A stretch of DNA of 64,000 bases from Paraburkholderia flava (GTDB lineage Bacteria > Pseudomonadota > Gammaproteobacteria > Burkholderiales > Burkholderiaceae): contig NZ_SMRO01000001.1 of assembly GCF_004359985.1 (NCBI RefSeq), positions 310,001 through 374,000 of the forward strand, written 5' to 3'. The notes under the pieces are model-generated. The model saw only the letters and a list, made by a program, of their open reading frames with translations, was not told where the DNA came from and did no database searches. This document shows positions 1-8,904 of the stretch, piece by piece; position 1 is the first letter of the stretch; the number at the start of each line of letters is the position of its first letter. A program made the position numbers and the translations under genes.

Positions 1-159
1 GCCGGACGTATGTGCCGAGCGGCGCCGCCAGCGCTGTTCGCCGTAATGACAACGGCCGGGTTCGACCCAGCGGATCACAAGCGTGGTGTCGGAGCGTTCG
101 AGAATCTCAATGCGTACGCCGTTGGCGCCGGTCAAGGGAATGGACTCTCTGGTCTTCAT
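1..159 (-). CDS. Partial DUF3331-like protein (N-terminus)
   Basis: The reverse strand gives an ATG at 159-157 and 53 open codons running off the left edge, so only the N-terminus is present. The visible protein begins MKTRESIPLTGANGVRIEIL and continues with a pattern of the form VIRWVEPG...YGEQRW. That spacing of a Trp, a Gly/Tyr and EQxW resembles the DUF3331 family that is common in Burkholderia genomes. The function of that family is unknown. The family call is from memory of its pattern and is tentative; the open frame itself is clear. Confidence 0.5.
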   Translation of the reverse strand, partial: MKTRESIPLTGANGVRIEILERSDTTLVIRWVEPGRCHYGEQRWRRRSAHTSG

Positions 160-530
160 CGTTCGGCTCCGGGGGATATGTGTGGTGTGCCGAATGTATT
201 CCTGCCGGAGACGGAGAGCCATTGCGCGCGAGTTGAAACACCGTTCCCCAAATAGCAATAATGGGATGGAACGGGTGGCGGGCTACGAAGGAATGCGGGT
301 CTCCGGGAACACTAATTGCATTAGATCGGATTTTCGCAACAGAGTGTTCTGCCGGTAACGACTAGTTGCGGCCGGCTGGGAGGCAGACGGTCGGCGGGTA
401 CGCCAGCGGTTAGGATGAGGGCGGCGCTTCCATTAAGATGGGCGCTCTTGCCGTCATGCGTCAGGCGAAGCGGAGTGTACCGCGCCTTCGCAAACCGGTG
501 CCGCCAGTTACGCACATCACCCGAGGCTTC
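160..530. other. Intergenic region between divergent genes
   Basis: No convincing gene is seen. At 312-324 there is a perfect inverted repeat CTAAT-TGC-ATTAG, of the size of a small helix-turn-helix operator, placed about 150 bases from the fragment at 159 and about 200 from the permease start at 531. No other strong promoter was recognised. A long minus-strand open frame that runs through this region and on to 3836 is a GC-rich shadow of the permease and OpgC genes. Confidence 0.4.
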
Positions 531-1607
531 ATGATCCACCGTCCTTCGTCGCACGACTCCGCCAATCCCGACCGCCTCAAAATGCAGCAGATCGCATCGG
601 CCGTGCTGTACGGCGTACTGGTCGTGCTCGCGCTGTGGATCGTGCACGACTTCATTCCGGCCGTCGCCTGGGCGTGCGTGATTGCGATCGCGCTGTGGCC
701 GGCGATGCGCGCGATCGAAGGGCATCGGTGGTTCCAGGGACGCACGACGCTGATCTCGGTGCTGCTGACCGTGGCGGTTGCGCTGCTGGTCGTGCTGCCG
801 GTCGGTCTTGGCATCGCGCAGGCCGCGGGTGAAGCGCACGACCTGCGCATCTGGCTCCGGACGATCCAGGAAAACGGTATTCCGCTGCCGACCTTCATCG
901 AGCATCTGCCGTTCGCGTCGCAACAGATCGGCGCGTGGTGGCAGGCCAATCTCGCGCAGCCGCTCAGCGCATCGCCGGCGATGAAGGGATTGCACAGTCA
1001 GGCGGTCGTCACGTTCGGCCGGCACTTCGGCGCGCGCGCGGCGCACGGGCTCGTGCTGTTCGGCTTCATGCTGGTCACGCTGTTCGTGATTTTCCAGGCC
1101 GGGCCGCGGCTGTCGGGTTCGCTGATCAAGGGCGCGCGACGTGCGTTCGGCGCCGACGGCGCACAGTTGATGCAGCGGATGGCCGGCGCGGTACGCGGCA
1201 CTGTGACCGGGCTCGTCGTGGTCGGACTCGGCGAGGGCGCGCTGCTTGGCGTTGCTTACGCAGTCACGGGCGTGCCGCACGCGACCCTGCTCGCGCTTGT
1301 GACCGCAGTCGCCGCGATGCTGCCGTTCTGCGCGCCGATCGTGTTTTGCTGCGCGGCGTTGTGGCTGTTCATGATGCAGGGCGCGGTGGCCGCAGCGATC
1401 GGCGTCGCGGCGTTTGGCTTTGTCGTCGTGTTTGTCGCCGAACATTTCGTGCGGCCCGTGCTGATCGGCAACTCGACGCGCCTGCCGTTCCTGCTCGTGC
1501 TGTTCGGTATTCTCGGTGGCGCGGAGACGTTCGGGCTGCTCGGACTCTTCATCGGGCCCGCGTTGATGACGGTGCTGGTCGTGCTGTGGAACGACTGGGT
1601 GCGTTGA
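531..1607 (+). CDS. AI-2E family transporter (UPF0118 type permease)
   Basis: This 358-residue protein is a polytopic inner-membrane permease of the AI-2E exporter/UPF0118 superfamily. Hydrophobic segments appear near residues 15-50 (ASAVLYGVLVVLALWIVHDF), 70-95, 170-200 and 225-350, with a long soluble loop between about 95 and 165, the family's usual layout. The final third contains the family-typical run around FFVAEHFVRPVLIGNSTRL and a Gly-rich GGAETFGLLGLFIGP. The open frame starts at 438, but ATG 531 (MIHRPSS) gives the normal family length. Members transport varied small molecules; the substrate here cannot be read from sequence. It is convergent with the OpgC-like gene. Confidence 0.85.
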   Translation: MIHRPSSHDSANPDRLKMQQIASAVLYGVLVVLALWIVHDFIPAVAWACVIAIALWPAMRAIEGHRWFQGRTTLISVLLTVAVALLVVLPVGLGIAQAAGEAHDLRIWLRTIQENGIPLPTFIEHLPFASQQIGAWWQANLAQPLSASPAMKGLHSQAVVTFGRHFGARAAHGLVLFGFMLVTLFVIFQAGPRLSGSLIKGARRAFGADGAQLMQRMAGAVRGTVTGLVVVGLGEGALLGVAYAVTGVPHATLLALVTAVAAMLPFCAPIVFCCAALWLFMMQGAVAAAIGVAAFGFVVVFVAEHFVRPVLIGNSTRLPFLLVLFGILGGAETFGLLGLFIGPALMTVLVVLWNDWVR

Positions 1608-1771
1608 TCTGCGTGAGTTCGGTGGCGGCGGAGAGGAAGGCGGGCAGCGAGTTTGTCGGCTTGATTTCGCGGGCGAGGCGCGATCGCCGCGATTCATCGT
1701 GCGTGCCGTTTGCTTTGCGTCGACAGAAACCCGCATGCAAATAAACGCGCCGGCGGCAGACGCCGCAAAAT

Positions 1772-2869
1772 CTACGCAGGCACTCGCAACCGGAACGACA
1801 GCACACGCGACAACGGCTCCGACGCTCGCGCGACCATCAGTAACGCACCGATCGCAACCGCATCCGCGAGCAGGCCGAGCGGGATGTTCAGGTAACCGTC
1901 CGTCGCGGCGTACAGCAGCGAGTCGACGACCAGCGAGATCACCGCACCCGCGACGAAGCACAGCAAGCCCTTGCGCCCGACGAGACCGATCCACGGCAGA
2001 CGCAACGCGAGTTTTTTCGCGATGCCGATACGGATCAGGTTCGCAACCAGCCAGCCGATCGCAACGAAATTCAGCGCGCGGAACCACGCCAGATTTTGTT
2101 TGAACTCGCCGTCGAGCGGCGTGGTCTCGACGAATAGCTTGTACCAGGCCGCCACCGCGACAAGGCCGAGTGCCGCGATGCTGACGAGCCAGCCGAAGCG
2201 ATGCGCGCTCACGCGCTGATACACCGGCTGGCAGCGCGCCAGCACGCCGAGCACGAACAGCAATTGCCACGCGAGCGGATTGAAGTCCCAGTGCGCGTCT
2301 TCGACTGCCGGCAGATAACCCTGCAACGGCTTCGCGACCGCCCACAGTGCGACGCTGCCGGCCAGCAACAACCACGGCTTGCGGCGCGCGAGCGGCAGCA
2401 CGGCCGGCGCGGTCAACGCGAAGAAGGTGTACATCGGCAGCACTGATGCGAGATACGGCTGGCGGCGGAACAGCAGGATGTCGCGCAGGCCCGCGAGCGG
2501 CGCGGCGATGAATTCGTCGAGGTCGTCGGTGGTGATGTTCGGCGCGTCGATGCTGAGCGCGAGGAGGATCGCGCTGACGATCAGCATCAGGCCGGCCGTG
2601 ATCAGGAACGCGCGATAGATCTCGAGCGCGCGCACGAAGAAACGCTGGCGTGCGATGGCCTCGGTGCGCCGTTCGGCGAGCGCTGCGTACGCGGTTGCTG
2701 TCGCGAAGCCGCCGAGGAACACGAACACTTCGGCTGCATCGCACAGCGCATACGCATGCAGCGTGAAGCGCGACAGGATGCTGCCGCCGATGTGATCGAC
2801 CACGATGACGAGCAGTACGAGTCCGCGAAAAAAATCCAGTTCGACGAGGCGTGACGACGACGTTTTCAT
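1772..2869 (-). CDS. OpgC-domain membrane protein
   Basis: A 365-residue integral membrane protein whose N-terminus (RLVELDFFRGLVLLVIVVDH) matches the OpgC family, in which a conserved Arg-Gly pair in the first transmembrane helix is followed by an Asp-His. About ten hydrophobic helices follow. OpgC of enterobacteria transfers succinyl groups to periplasmic glucans, but stand-alone OpgC-like proteins in Burkholderia lie far from opgGH and their acceptor is unknown. The open frame extends to 2938; ATG 2869 (MKTSSSRLVEL) is preferred because family members begin just before the first helix. The upstream extension is Arg/Cys rich and not membrane-like. Confidence 0.8.
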   Translation of the reverse strand: MKTSSSRLVELDFFRGLVLLVIVVDHIGGSILSRFTLHAYALCDAAEVFVFLGGFATATAYAALAERRTEAIARQRFFVRALEIYRAFLITAGLMLIVSAILLALSIDAPNITTDDLDEFIAAPLAGLRDILLFRRQPYLASVLPMYTFFALTAPAVLPLARRKPWLLLAGSVALWAVAKPLQGYLPAVEDAHWDFNPLAWQLLFVLGVLARCQPVYQRVSAHRFGWLVSIAALGLVAVAAWYKLFVETTPLDGEFKQNLAWFRALNFVAIGWLVANLIRIGIAKKLALRLPWIGLVGRKGLLCFVAGAVISLVVDSLLYAATDGYLNIPLGLLADAVAIGALLMVARASEPLSRVLSFRLRVPA

Positions 2870-3437
2870 GCGCGATAACTGAGGCAAACAAAAGCGGCTC
2901 GTTGTGGCGGTGCGCGAAAACGCGCAGCACACCGGCACGAACCGGTCGATAACTATAGCAACGTGGCAAGCGGGCAGTGCACAGCGGGGACGTCGGGGGG
3001 CGACACACTACCGGACGCAAACGACGACGCGGAGGCAACGTCGTTCGCAAGGCTGTCATAAGTGACCTGTGGCCGGTTCGCGAGTTCCGTTGGCGCACGG
3101 GACATGGCCGAACGGAATATTTCGCGGGGTTACGATCCGCCTGATCTCGCGAGTCATGTCGTCGATCGACGCGCACCGTTTCACGCAGCTTGTCGATGCG
3201 CATACGTTGGTCATTGAACTCGCGTACTTCAAATAGGTGATCCCACCGAATGCGATCGCGAGACGGCGTGACCTGCAACCACGCAAACACGCCGATGTCA
3301 CATCTCGACAGCAAACCCGGTACGTACCGAACATCACGCCGCGCGCAATTCACGATCATCGGGATCGATCCGGCAATTGAGCGGTCGTAGTACCGGACCC
3401 CGACGTGCCACCTTCCTTTCTCACGGAGAACGACCTC
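2870..3437. other. Long intergenic region with possible decayed minus-strand coding
   Basis: No confident gene lies here. On the minus strand, around 3390-3150, an open frame reads through phrases such as RIRWDHLFEVREFNDQRM and MRIDKLRETVRV, which look more protein-like than the surrounding Arg-rich shadow. It has no convincing start or ribosome site and decays into low-quality sequence. A plus-strand frame over the same bases ends LVDAHTLVIELAYFK at about 3234. Neither is called as a gene. Confidence 0.3.
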
Positions 3438-3854
3438 ATGAGCAATCGCGCAGACCAGATTCTTCCGCATCATCGCTATGTCCATTCGATCGGCGCGCCG
3501 CTCGCGTGTATTCAAGGCACCATCAGCCGCGTGTTCGCGAGTCCGGAGAATCACCACGGCGCGAACCATCAACACTTCGTCGTGAAGATCGACAAAGTCG
3601 TGAAGTTCGAAGGGGGTAACGAGAACCTCGTCGGCACGGAGGTGTTCCTCGCGGTGCGCTTCGGCGACAACGAAGGGCTCGCACAGGAAATCCCCGGCTT
3701 GCAGGCCGGTCAACCGATCGAGGCGCAAGGCGAATACATCTCCGAAGCCAGCGCCTACCCGACCGAGGACAACAGCAATCCGATCCTGCCCGTGCTGCAT
3801 TTCACCCATCATCCGGTCGGCTACGTGCTCTACCACGGGCAGTACTACAGCTGA
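3438..3854 (+). CDS. Small soluble protein of unknown function (DUF3465-like?)
   Basis: This 138-residue protein has no signal peptide or membrane segment. The start is ATG 3438, with GGAG ending about ten bases before it. It contains GTISRVFASPENHHGANHQ followed by HFVVKID, and ends with LHFTHHPVGYVLYHGQYYS. The spacing of an 'NH-Q-F' segment and a terminal 'H-THH-P-G...G-YY' resembles DUF3465, a short beta-rich family of unknown function. That assignment is from pattern memory only. A 10-bp-stem hairpin follows the stop codon at 3883-3921. Confidence 0.6.
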   Translation: MSNRADQILPHHRYVHSIGAPLACIQGTISRVFASPENHHGANHQHFVVKIDKVVKFEGGNENLVGTEVFLAVRFGDNEGLAQEIPGLQAGQPIEAQGEYISEASAYPTEDNSNPILPVLHFTHHPVGYVLYHGQYYS

Positions 3855-3882
3855 TTTCTTCAGGCCTTTTCAAGTTGCAGTG

Positions 3883-3921
3883 CGGGTTTGCCGATAACGA
3901 GACAAATACGAGGCAAACCCG
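3883..3921 (+). terminator. Hairpin downstream of the 3438-3854 gene
   Basis: CGGGTTTGCC at 3883-3892 and GGCAAACCCG at 3912-3921 are perfectly complementary around a 19-base loop. It begins 28 bases after a stop codon. There is no T-tract, so it may be a Rho-assisted terminator or an mRNA 3' stabiliser rather than a classic intrinsic terminator. Confidence 0.5.
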
Positions 3922-4204
3922 TGACAAGTCACGCCCGCGACACACGGCAACCCGGCGTCCGACGCGATCACGGGATTCGGGCAATTTGTATCAGAGTGTT
4001 TTTCCGGCCCAGACTTTTGTGAAACGCATTTTACAATGGCGCCGGAATGTGAGATCCCAGTCCGGCCCTTTAAACGAGGAACGTCCGAGTTAACGTCGTT
4101 TTCTTCGAAGAAGTGGACTGGATGCATGACGACGACCGACCGCGGCCGCGCTTTTTCGCGCGTCCGGATTTCGGCCGGTCCGATGAATTGAGCAGGAGTC
4201 GAAC
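3922..4204. other. Upstream region of the NlpD-like gene
   Basis: Together with the preceding hairpin this makes a 350-base gap. It holds a moderately AT-rich stretch (about 3980-4040) that could carry the promoter of the downstream lipoprotein gene. A short frame, VDWMHDDDRPRPRFFARPDF, ends by overlapping the next gene's start but has no ribosome site. No gene is called. Confidence 0.35.
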
Positions 4205-5098
4205 ATGGTGAGAAGTCGTTTCGACATCACGAAGTGGCGGGTAGCAGGTATAGGTGTCGCGGTTGTCGCGACGGTATTGAGCGGCTGCGCAAACGTCGGG
4301 CAGCAGAATGCGCAGACCGGTGCGACGGTGCCTGCGTCGGGCGTATCGGTGGGATCGTCCGCGACGGCATCGAGTGGGAGTGCGGTGAGTGCGACCACGA
4401 CCATCGCCACAAGCCAGGCAGCGGCACCCATCGCCCCGCAAATCTACAAGGTGCGACGCGGCGACACGTTGAGCCGCATTGCGCAGAACCATGGTTGCAG
4501 CGTCGCGGACCTGCAGACGTGGAATGGTCTGAAGCGTTCGGCGCGACTGAAGACAGGGCAAACGCTCAAGGTATCGTCGCCGGATGCGACGGCCGTGGCG
4601 TCGGCCAACGATGCGAACGGGAGCCATGCAACGGCGCCCACTACGACCGAAAACACCTCCGCATCCGCTGATCAAACCGACCCGGCGCTCGCGCGGCAAG
4701 TCGCGGCGCAGGCCGCTCGTCACGCGAACGGCGTTGCGTTGACGTGGCCCGCGCAGGGCAAGGTGGTCGAGTCGTTCCAGCCGGGCGAGACGCGCGGCAT
4801 CGAGATCAGCGGCAAGTCAGGCGACCCGATACTCGCGGCCGCCGACGGCAAGGTCATGTATGCGGGCACCGGTCTCAACGAATACGGCAGCCTCATCATC
4901 GTCCAGCACAACAAGGACTTCCTGACGACCTACGCGCACAACCGCAGGCTGCTGGTGAAAACCGGCGACATCGTGCGACAAGGGCAGCAGATCGCCGAAA
5001 TGGGCGACGAGAACAACTCGCGCGTCGCGGTGCTGTTCGAAGTGCGCCGCGACGGCAAGCCGGTCGATCCGATGCCTTATCTGCCTCGGCGCGGCTAA
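4205..5098 (+). CDS. NlpD-like LysM/M23 lipoprotein, probably catalytically inactive
   Basis: A 297-residue envelope protein with an N-terminal signal and lipobox (VLSGC, Cys about residue 29). A LysM peptidoglycan-binding domain lies at residues 81-124 (YKVRRGDTLSRIAQNHGCS) and a LytM/M23 domain at about 182-290. Active M23 enzymes have HxxxD and HxH zinc ligands. Here the first motif is replaced by RGIEISGKSGD and the second reads YAHN, as in NlpD and EnvC. It therefore probably activates an amidase rather than cutting peptidoglycan itself. Unlike the usual nlpD locus there is no surE, pcm or rpoS beside it, so it may be a paralogue. ATG 4205 is preceded by GAGCAGGAG. Confidence 0.85.
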   Translation: MVRSRFDITKWRVAGIGVAVVATVLSGCANVGQQNAQTGATVPASGVSVGSSATASSGSAVSATTTIATSQAAAPIAPQIYKVRRGDTLSRIAQNHGCSVADLQTWNGLKRSARLKTGQTLKVSSPDATAVASANDANGSHATAPTTTENTSASADQTDPALARQVAAQAARHANGVALTWPAQGKVVESFQPGETRGIEISGKSGDPILAAADGKVMYAGTGLNEYGSLIIVQHNKDFLTTYAHNRRLLVKTGDIVRQGQQIAEMGDENNSRVAVLFEVRRDGKPVDPMPYLPRRG

Positions 5099-5143
5099 GC
5101 GACGCGCACACCGAGGCAGGGGTTCTTCACACGCAAGCGGCGA

Positions 5144-6592
5144 TCAGATCACATACAGATCGACATACTCGTGAACAGGCATGGCTTCGAGCCGTGCCTG
5201 ATCGAGCGAGACGTCGAGAATGGCTTGCTGCTGCTTGACCGGGAAACGCCGCGCGAGGTTGGTGCGGAATTTCTCGACCAGCAGCGGAATGCCGTCGGTG
5301 CGGCGACGACGGTGGCCGATCGGGTATTCGACTGCGACTTCGTCGAGCGTCGTGCCGTCGGTGAACTCGACGGTCAGCGCGTTGGCGATCGAACGCTTCT
5401 CGGGGTCGTGATAATCCTTCGTGAACTGCGGGTCTTCGACGCAGGTCATCTTTGCGCGCAGCGTATCGATGCGCGCATCCTGCGCGATCGAGTCTTCGTA
5501 GTCGGCAGCGGTCAGGCGACCGTGGATCAGCGGCACCGCGATCATGTACTGGATGCAGTGATCGCGGTCGGCCGGATTGGCCAGCGGCCCCTGCTTGTCG
5601 ATGATGCGGATTGCCGCTTCATGCGTGCGGATCGTGATCTTCGCGATGTCTTCGACCGTCTTGCCCTTCGCCTTCAACTGGCCGTGCAGCGTCATTGCCG
5701 CTTCGACTGCGGTCTGCGAGTGGAACTCGGCCGGGAACGAGATCTTGAACAGCACGTTTTCCATCACGTAGCTGCCGTACGGGCGCTGGAACTTGAACGC
5801 GTTGCCTTTGAACAGCACATCGTAGAAGCCCCAGGTCTTCGCGGTCAGCACCGACGGGTAACCCATCTCGCCGGTCTTCGCGATCAGCGCGAGGCGCACG
5901 GCGCGCGACGTCGCATCGCCTGCGGCCCACGACTTGCGCGAGCCAGTGTTCGGAGCATGACGGTACGTGCGCAGCGACTGGCCATCGACCAGCGCCAGCG
6001 ACACCGCATTGATCAGCTCGTCGCGCGTGAGGCCGAGCAGCTGGCCGACCACTGCCGTCGACGCAAGCTTCACCAGCAGCACGTGATCGAGGCCGACCTT
6101 GTTGAACGAATTCTCGAGCGCAATGCAGCCTTGAATTTCGTGAGCCTTGACCATCGCGACGAGCACGTCTTTCATCGCGAGCGGCTTCTTGCCAACGGCG
6201 ACGGCGTTACGCGAGAGCCAGTCGGCGGTCGCGAGAATGCCGCCGAGGTTATCCGACGGATGACCCCACTCGGCGGCAAGCCACGTGTCGTTGAAGTCGA
6301 GCCAGCGGATCATCGCGCCGATGTTGAAAGCGGCCTGCACCGGGTCGAGCTGGAACTGCGTGCCGGGGACCTTGGCGCCGTGAGGGACGATCGTGCCGGG
6401 CACGATCGGGCCCATCAGCTTGGTGCAGGCGGGGTAGGAGAGCGCTTCGAGTCCGCAGCCGAGCGTGTCGATCAGGCAGTTGCGCGCGGTTTCGAGCGCA
6501 AGCGTGCTGTCGACTGCATAGCCGAGCACGTAATCGACGATATCGACGAGTACTTGATCGGGTTCGGGGCGAACGTTGGAGATATGGCTCAT
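5144..6592 (-). CDS. prpD: 2-methylcitrate dehydratase PrpD
   Basis: PrpD dehydrates 2-methylcitrate to 2-methyl-cis-aconitate in the cytosolic methylcitrate cycle for propionate. The 482-residue protein follows E. coli PrpD (483 residues) almost block by block, including LIDTLGCGLEALSYPACTKL, MIRWLDFNDTWLAAEWGHPS, RTYRHAPNTGSRKSWAAGD and the C-terminal VHEYVDLYVI. The open frame extends to 6631, but ATG 6592 (MSHISNVRPE) matches the family start. It is the third gene of prpB-prpC-prpD, 97 bases after prpC, with a hairpin at 6621-6647 in that gap. The prpD route is used here; the acnD/prpF alternative common in betaproteobacteria is not in the window. Confidence 0.96.
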   Translation of the reverse strand: MSHISNVRPEPDQVLVDIVDYVLGYAVDSTLALETARNCLIDTLGCGLEALSYPACTKLMGPIVPGTIVPHGAKVPGTQFQLDPVQAAFNIGAMIRWLDFNDTWLAAEWGHPSDNLGGILATADWLSRNAVAVGKKPLAMKDVLVAMVKAHEIQGCIALENSFNKVGLDHVLLVKLASTAVVGQLLGLTRDELINAVSLALVDGQSLRTYRHAPNTGSRKSWAAGDATSRAVRLALIAKTGEMGYPSVLTAKTWGFYDVLFKGNAFKFQRPYGSYVMENVLFKISFPAEFHSQTAVEAAMTLHGQLKAKGKTVEDIAKITIRTHEAAIRIIDKQGPLANPADRDHCIQYMIAVPLIHGRLTAADYEDSIAQDARIDTLRAKMTCVEDPQFTKDYHDPEKRSIANALTVEFTDGTTLDEVAVEYPIGHRRRRTDGIPLLVEKFRTNLARRFPVKQQQAILDVSLDQARLEAMPVHEYVDLYVI

Positions 6593-6620
6593 GGCGAATG
6601 ATGTGAAATAGAGAAAGCAG

Positions 6621-6647
6621 CGGCGCGACACAGAGGTGTCAACGCCG
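6621..6647 (-). other. Intercistronic hairpin between prpC and prpD
   Basis: CGGCGCGACAC and GTGTCAACGCCG form a stem of about ten pairs with one bulge around a four-base loop, in the 97-base gap between the two genes. There is no T-tract. It could tune prpD expression or protect the prpBC message; this is inference. Confidence 0.4.
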
Positions 6648-6689
6648 TCGTATAAACGGCAACAGCGTGCCGCATGGAATTGCCCGCGA

Positions 6690-7859
6690 TTACCCGCGAC
6701 GCGACAGCGGCACGAACTTCAGATTCTCGGGACCGGTGTAGTTCGCGCTCGGTCGGATGATCTTGTTGTCGATGCGTTGCTCGATGATGTGTGCGCTCCA
6801 GCCGGCCGTGCGCGCGATCACGAACAGCGGCGTGAACATCGCCGTCGGCACGCCCATCTGGTGATACGACACCGCGCTGAACCAGTCGAGATTCGGGAAC
6901 ATCTTCTTCGCGTCCCACATGACTTTCTCGAGCCGCTCGGCGATGTCGAATAGCTTCGTGTCCGATGCTTCCTTCGACAGCTTCTTCGCGACTTCCTTGA
7001 TCACCTTGTTGCGCGGATCGGAGATCGTGTACACCGGATGCCCGAAGCCGATTACGACTTCCTTGTTCTCGACGCGACGGCGGATGTCGGCTTCGGCTTC
7101 ATCGGGGCTCGCGTAGCGCGACTGGATCTCGAACGCGACTTCGTTCGCGCCGCCGTGCTTCGGTCCACGCAGCGCGCCGATCGCACCGGTGATCGCCGAG
7201 TAAATGTCCGAGCCCGTTCCCGCAATCACACGACCGGTGAACGTCGATGCATTGAATTCATGCTCTGCGTACAGGTTCAGCGACACATGCATCGCATCGA
7301 CCCACGACTTCGACGGTGCACGTCCATGCAGCAGATGCAGGAAGTGCCCGCCGATCGATTCATCGTCGGTTTCGACCTCGATGCGTCGGCCGTTGTGCGA
7401 GTAGTGATACCAGTACAGCAGCATCGAGCCGAGCGAGGCCATCAGGCGGTCGGCGATGTCACGCGAGCCGGGCAGATTGTGGTCGTCCTTTTCGGGCAGC
7501 ACGGTGCCGAGTACCGAGACGCCGGTGCGCATCACGTCCATCGGATGCGCGGATGCGGGCAGCCATTCGAGTGCGGCTTTCAGGTTCGCGGGCAGGCCAC
7601 GCAGTGCATGCAGCTTCGTCTTGTACGCAGCGAGTTCGGCGGCGTTGGGCAGCTTGTCGTGGACCAGCAGATACGCGATCTCCTCGAATTCGCACGCACC
7701 GGCGAGGTCGAGAATGTCGTAGCCACGGTAGTGCAGATCGTTGCCGGTACGGCCGACCGTGCACAGCGCGGTGTTGCCCGCCGTCACGCCCGACAGCGCA
7801 ACGGATTTTTTCGGTTTGAATGCGCCGGCGGCCGGCGTGTTGTTGTCTGCTTCGCTCAT
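6690..7859 (-). CDS. prpC: 2-methylcitrate synthase PrpC
   Basis: PrpC condenses propionyl-CoA with oxaloacetate to 2-methylcitrate. The 389-residue protein is a citrate-synthase fold with the family blocks [35 protein letters not shown] and [20 protein letters not shown]; the [11 protein letters not shown] form is typical of methylcitrate synthases rather than TCA citrate synthase. The first conserved block, GLSGV-like ([19 protein letters not shown]), sits near residue 20. ATG 7859 has AGGAGACATC directly upstream, so the longer frame to 7922 is rejected. It lies 37 bases after prpB. Confidence 0.96.
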   Translation of the reverse strand: MSEADNNTPAAGAFKPKKSVALSGVTAGNTALCTVGRTGNDLHYRGYDILDLAGACEFEEIAYLLVHDKLPNAAELAAYKTKLHALRGLPANLKAALEWLPASAHPMDVMRTGVSVLGTVLPEKDDHNLPGSRDIADRLMASLGSMLLYWYHYSHNGRRIEVETDDESIGGHFLHLLHGRAPSKSWVDAMHVSLNLYAEHEFNASTFTGRVIAGTGSDIYSAITGAIGALRGPKHGGANEVAFEIQSRYASPDEAEADIRRRVENKEVVIGFGHPVYTISDPRNKVIKEVAKKLSKEASDTKLFDIAERLEKVMWDAKKMFPNLDWFSAVSYHQMGVPTAMFTPLFVIARTAGWSAHIIEQRIDNKIIRPSANYTGPENLKFVPLSRRG

Positions 7860-7896
7860 GATGTCTCCTGCTGCAGGTGTTGAACGGTAGGGCCGA

Positions 7897-8793
7897 TTAC
7901 TTCTGTGCGGCGAACAGCGCATCGAGCTTCTGCTCGTACTCGTGGTAGCCGAGATAACGATAGAGATCGTCGCGTGTCTGCAGCGTGTCGACGGCTGCTT
8001 TCTGCGTGCCGTCGCGCATCACGGTCTCGTAGAAATTGAGCGCGGCGGCGTTCATCGCGCGATACGCGCCGCAGCAGTACAGCGCAATGTCGACGTTCGC
8101 TTCGCGCAGTTCGGTCGTCGTGAAGAACGGCGTCGAACCGAACTCGGTCAGGTTCGCGAGGATCGGCACCTTCACGGCGGCCTTGAAGCGGCGGTAGTCG
8201 TCGAGCGTGCGCATCGCCTCGGGGAAAATCATGTCCGCGCCGGCCTCGACGTACGCGACCGCGCGCTCGATCGCCGAATCGATGCCTTCGACCGCTGCGG
8301 CATCAGTGCGCGCCATGATCACGAAGTGATCGTCGGTGCGTGCATCGACGGCCGCTTTCACGCGATCGACCATTTCTTCGAGCGGCACGCATTCCTTGCC
8401 CGGACGATGTCCGCAGCGCTTCTGTCCGACCTGGTCTTCCAGATGAACGGCCGCGACGCCGGCCTTGATAAACGAGCGGACCGTGCGCGCGATGTTGAAC
8501 GCGCCGCCCCAGCCCGTATCGATGTCGACCATCAGCGGCAGGTTCGTCGCATCGGTGATGCGGCGCGCGTCGGTGAGCACGTCGTCCATCGTGCTGATAC
8601 CAAGGTCCGGCACGCCGAGCGAATTCGCGGCCACGCCGCCACCCGACAGATAGACCGCCTTGAAACCGACCGCTTCGGCCATCTTCGCCGCGTACGCGGT
8701 AATCGCGCCGACGACCTGCAACGGTTGCCCTTCGGCGACGGCTTTGCGGAACTGCGCGCCGGCGCTGGCCGGGGATCGATGTGCTGTGCTCAT
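7897..8793 (-). CDS. prpB: 2-methylisocitrate lyase PrpB
   Basis: PrpB cleaves 2-methylisocitrate to pyruvate and succinate, the last step of the cycle. The 298-residue protein has the isocitrate-lyase/PEP-mutase signature [13 protein letters not shown], with the catalytic Cys in the KRCGH loop. It also has the Mg-binding stretch [11 protein letters not shown] and [15 protein letters not shown] 8793 is preceded by AAAGGAGACGTC, an excellent ribosome site. The long N-terminal extension to 8922 would cross the sigma-54 promoter and is rejected. It is the first gene of the operon, about 18 bases downstream of the predicted transcription start. Confidence 0.96.
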   Translation of the reverse strand: MSTAHRSPASAGAQFRKAVAEGQPLQVVGAITAYAAKMAEAVGFKAVYLSGGGVAANSLGVPDLGISTMDDVLTDARRITDATNLPLMVDIDTGWGGAFNIARTVRSFIKAGVAAVHLEDQVGQKRCGHRPGKECVPLEEMVDRVKAAVDARTDDHFVIMARTDAAAVEGIDSAIERAVAYVEAGADMIFPEAMRTLDDYRRFKAAVKVPILANLTEFGSTPFFTTTELREANVDIALYCCGAYRAMNAAALNFYETVMRDGTQKAAVDTLQTRDDLYRYLGYHEYEQKLDALFAAQK

Positions 8794-8823
8794 GACGTCT
8801 CCTTTGATGATCTGGCCTGTTAG

Positions 8824-8839
8824 TGCAAGGACCGGGCCA
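8824..8839 (-). promoter_or_regulatory. Sigma-54 promoter of prpBCD
   Basis: On the minus strand the sequence TGGCCCGGTCCTTGCA matches the -24/-12 consensus TGGCAC-N5-TTGCA, with the invariant GG and GC exactly 12 bases apart. It lies 30 bases upstream of the prpB ATG and is directed at it. PrpR, encoded divergently, carries the sigma-54-contacting GAFTGA motif, so element and activator agree. Confidence 0.85.
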
Positions 8840-8904
8840 ATGAGTGTTGCGCCTGTAAGTGCCTGATTTGACGGGATATGTATGGGGCCGGTCGTTCTGT
8901 GTGG

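Noticed and set aside
321..3836. 1171-codon open frame on the minus strand
   Set aside because: It is Arg/His-rich shadow sequence over the AI-2E permease and OpgC genes, without domains or a sensible start. High GC content makes such long false frames common here.
5171..6601. 476-codon plus-strand frame over prpD
   Set aside because: It lies antisense to an almost textbook PrpD; the translation is Arg/Asp/Val-rich without any family pattern.
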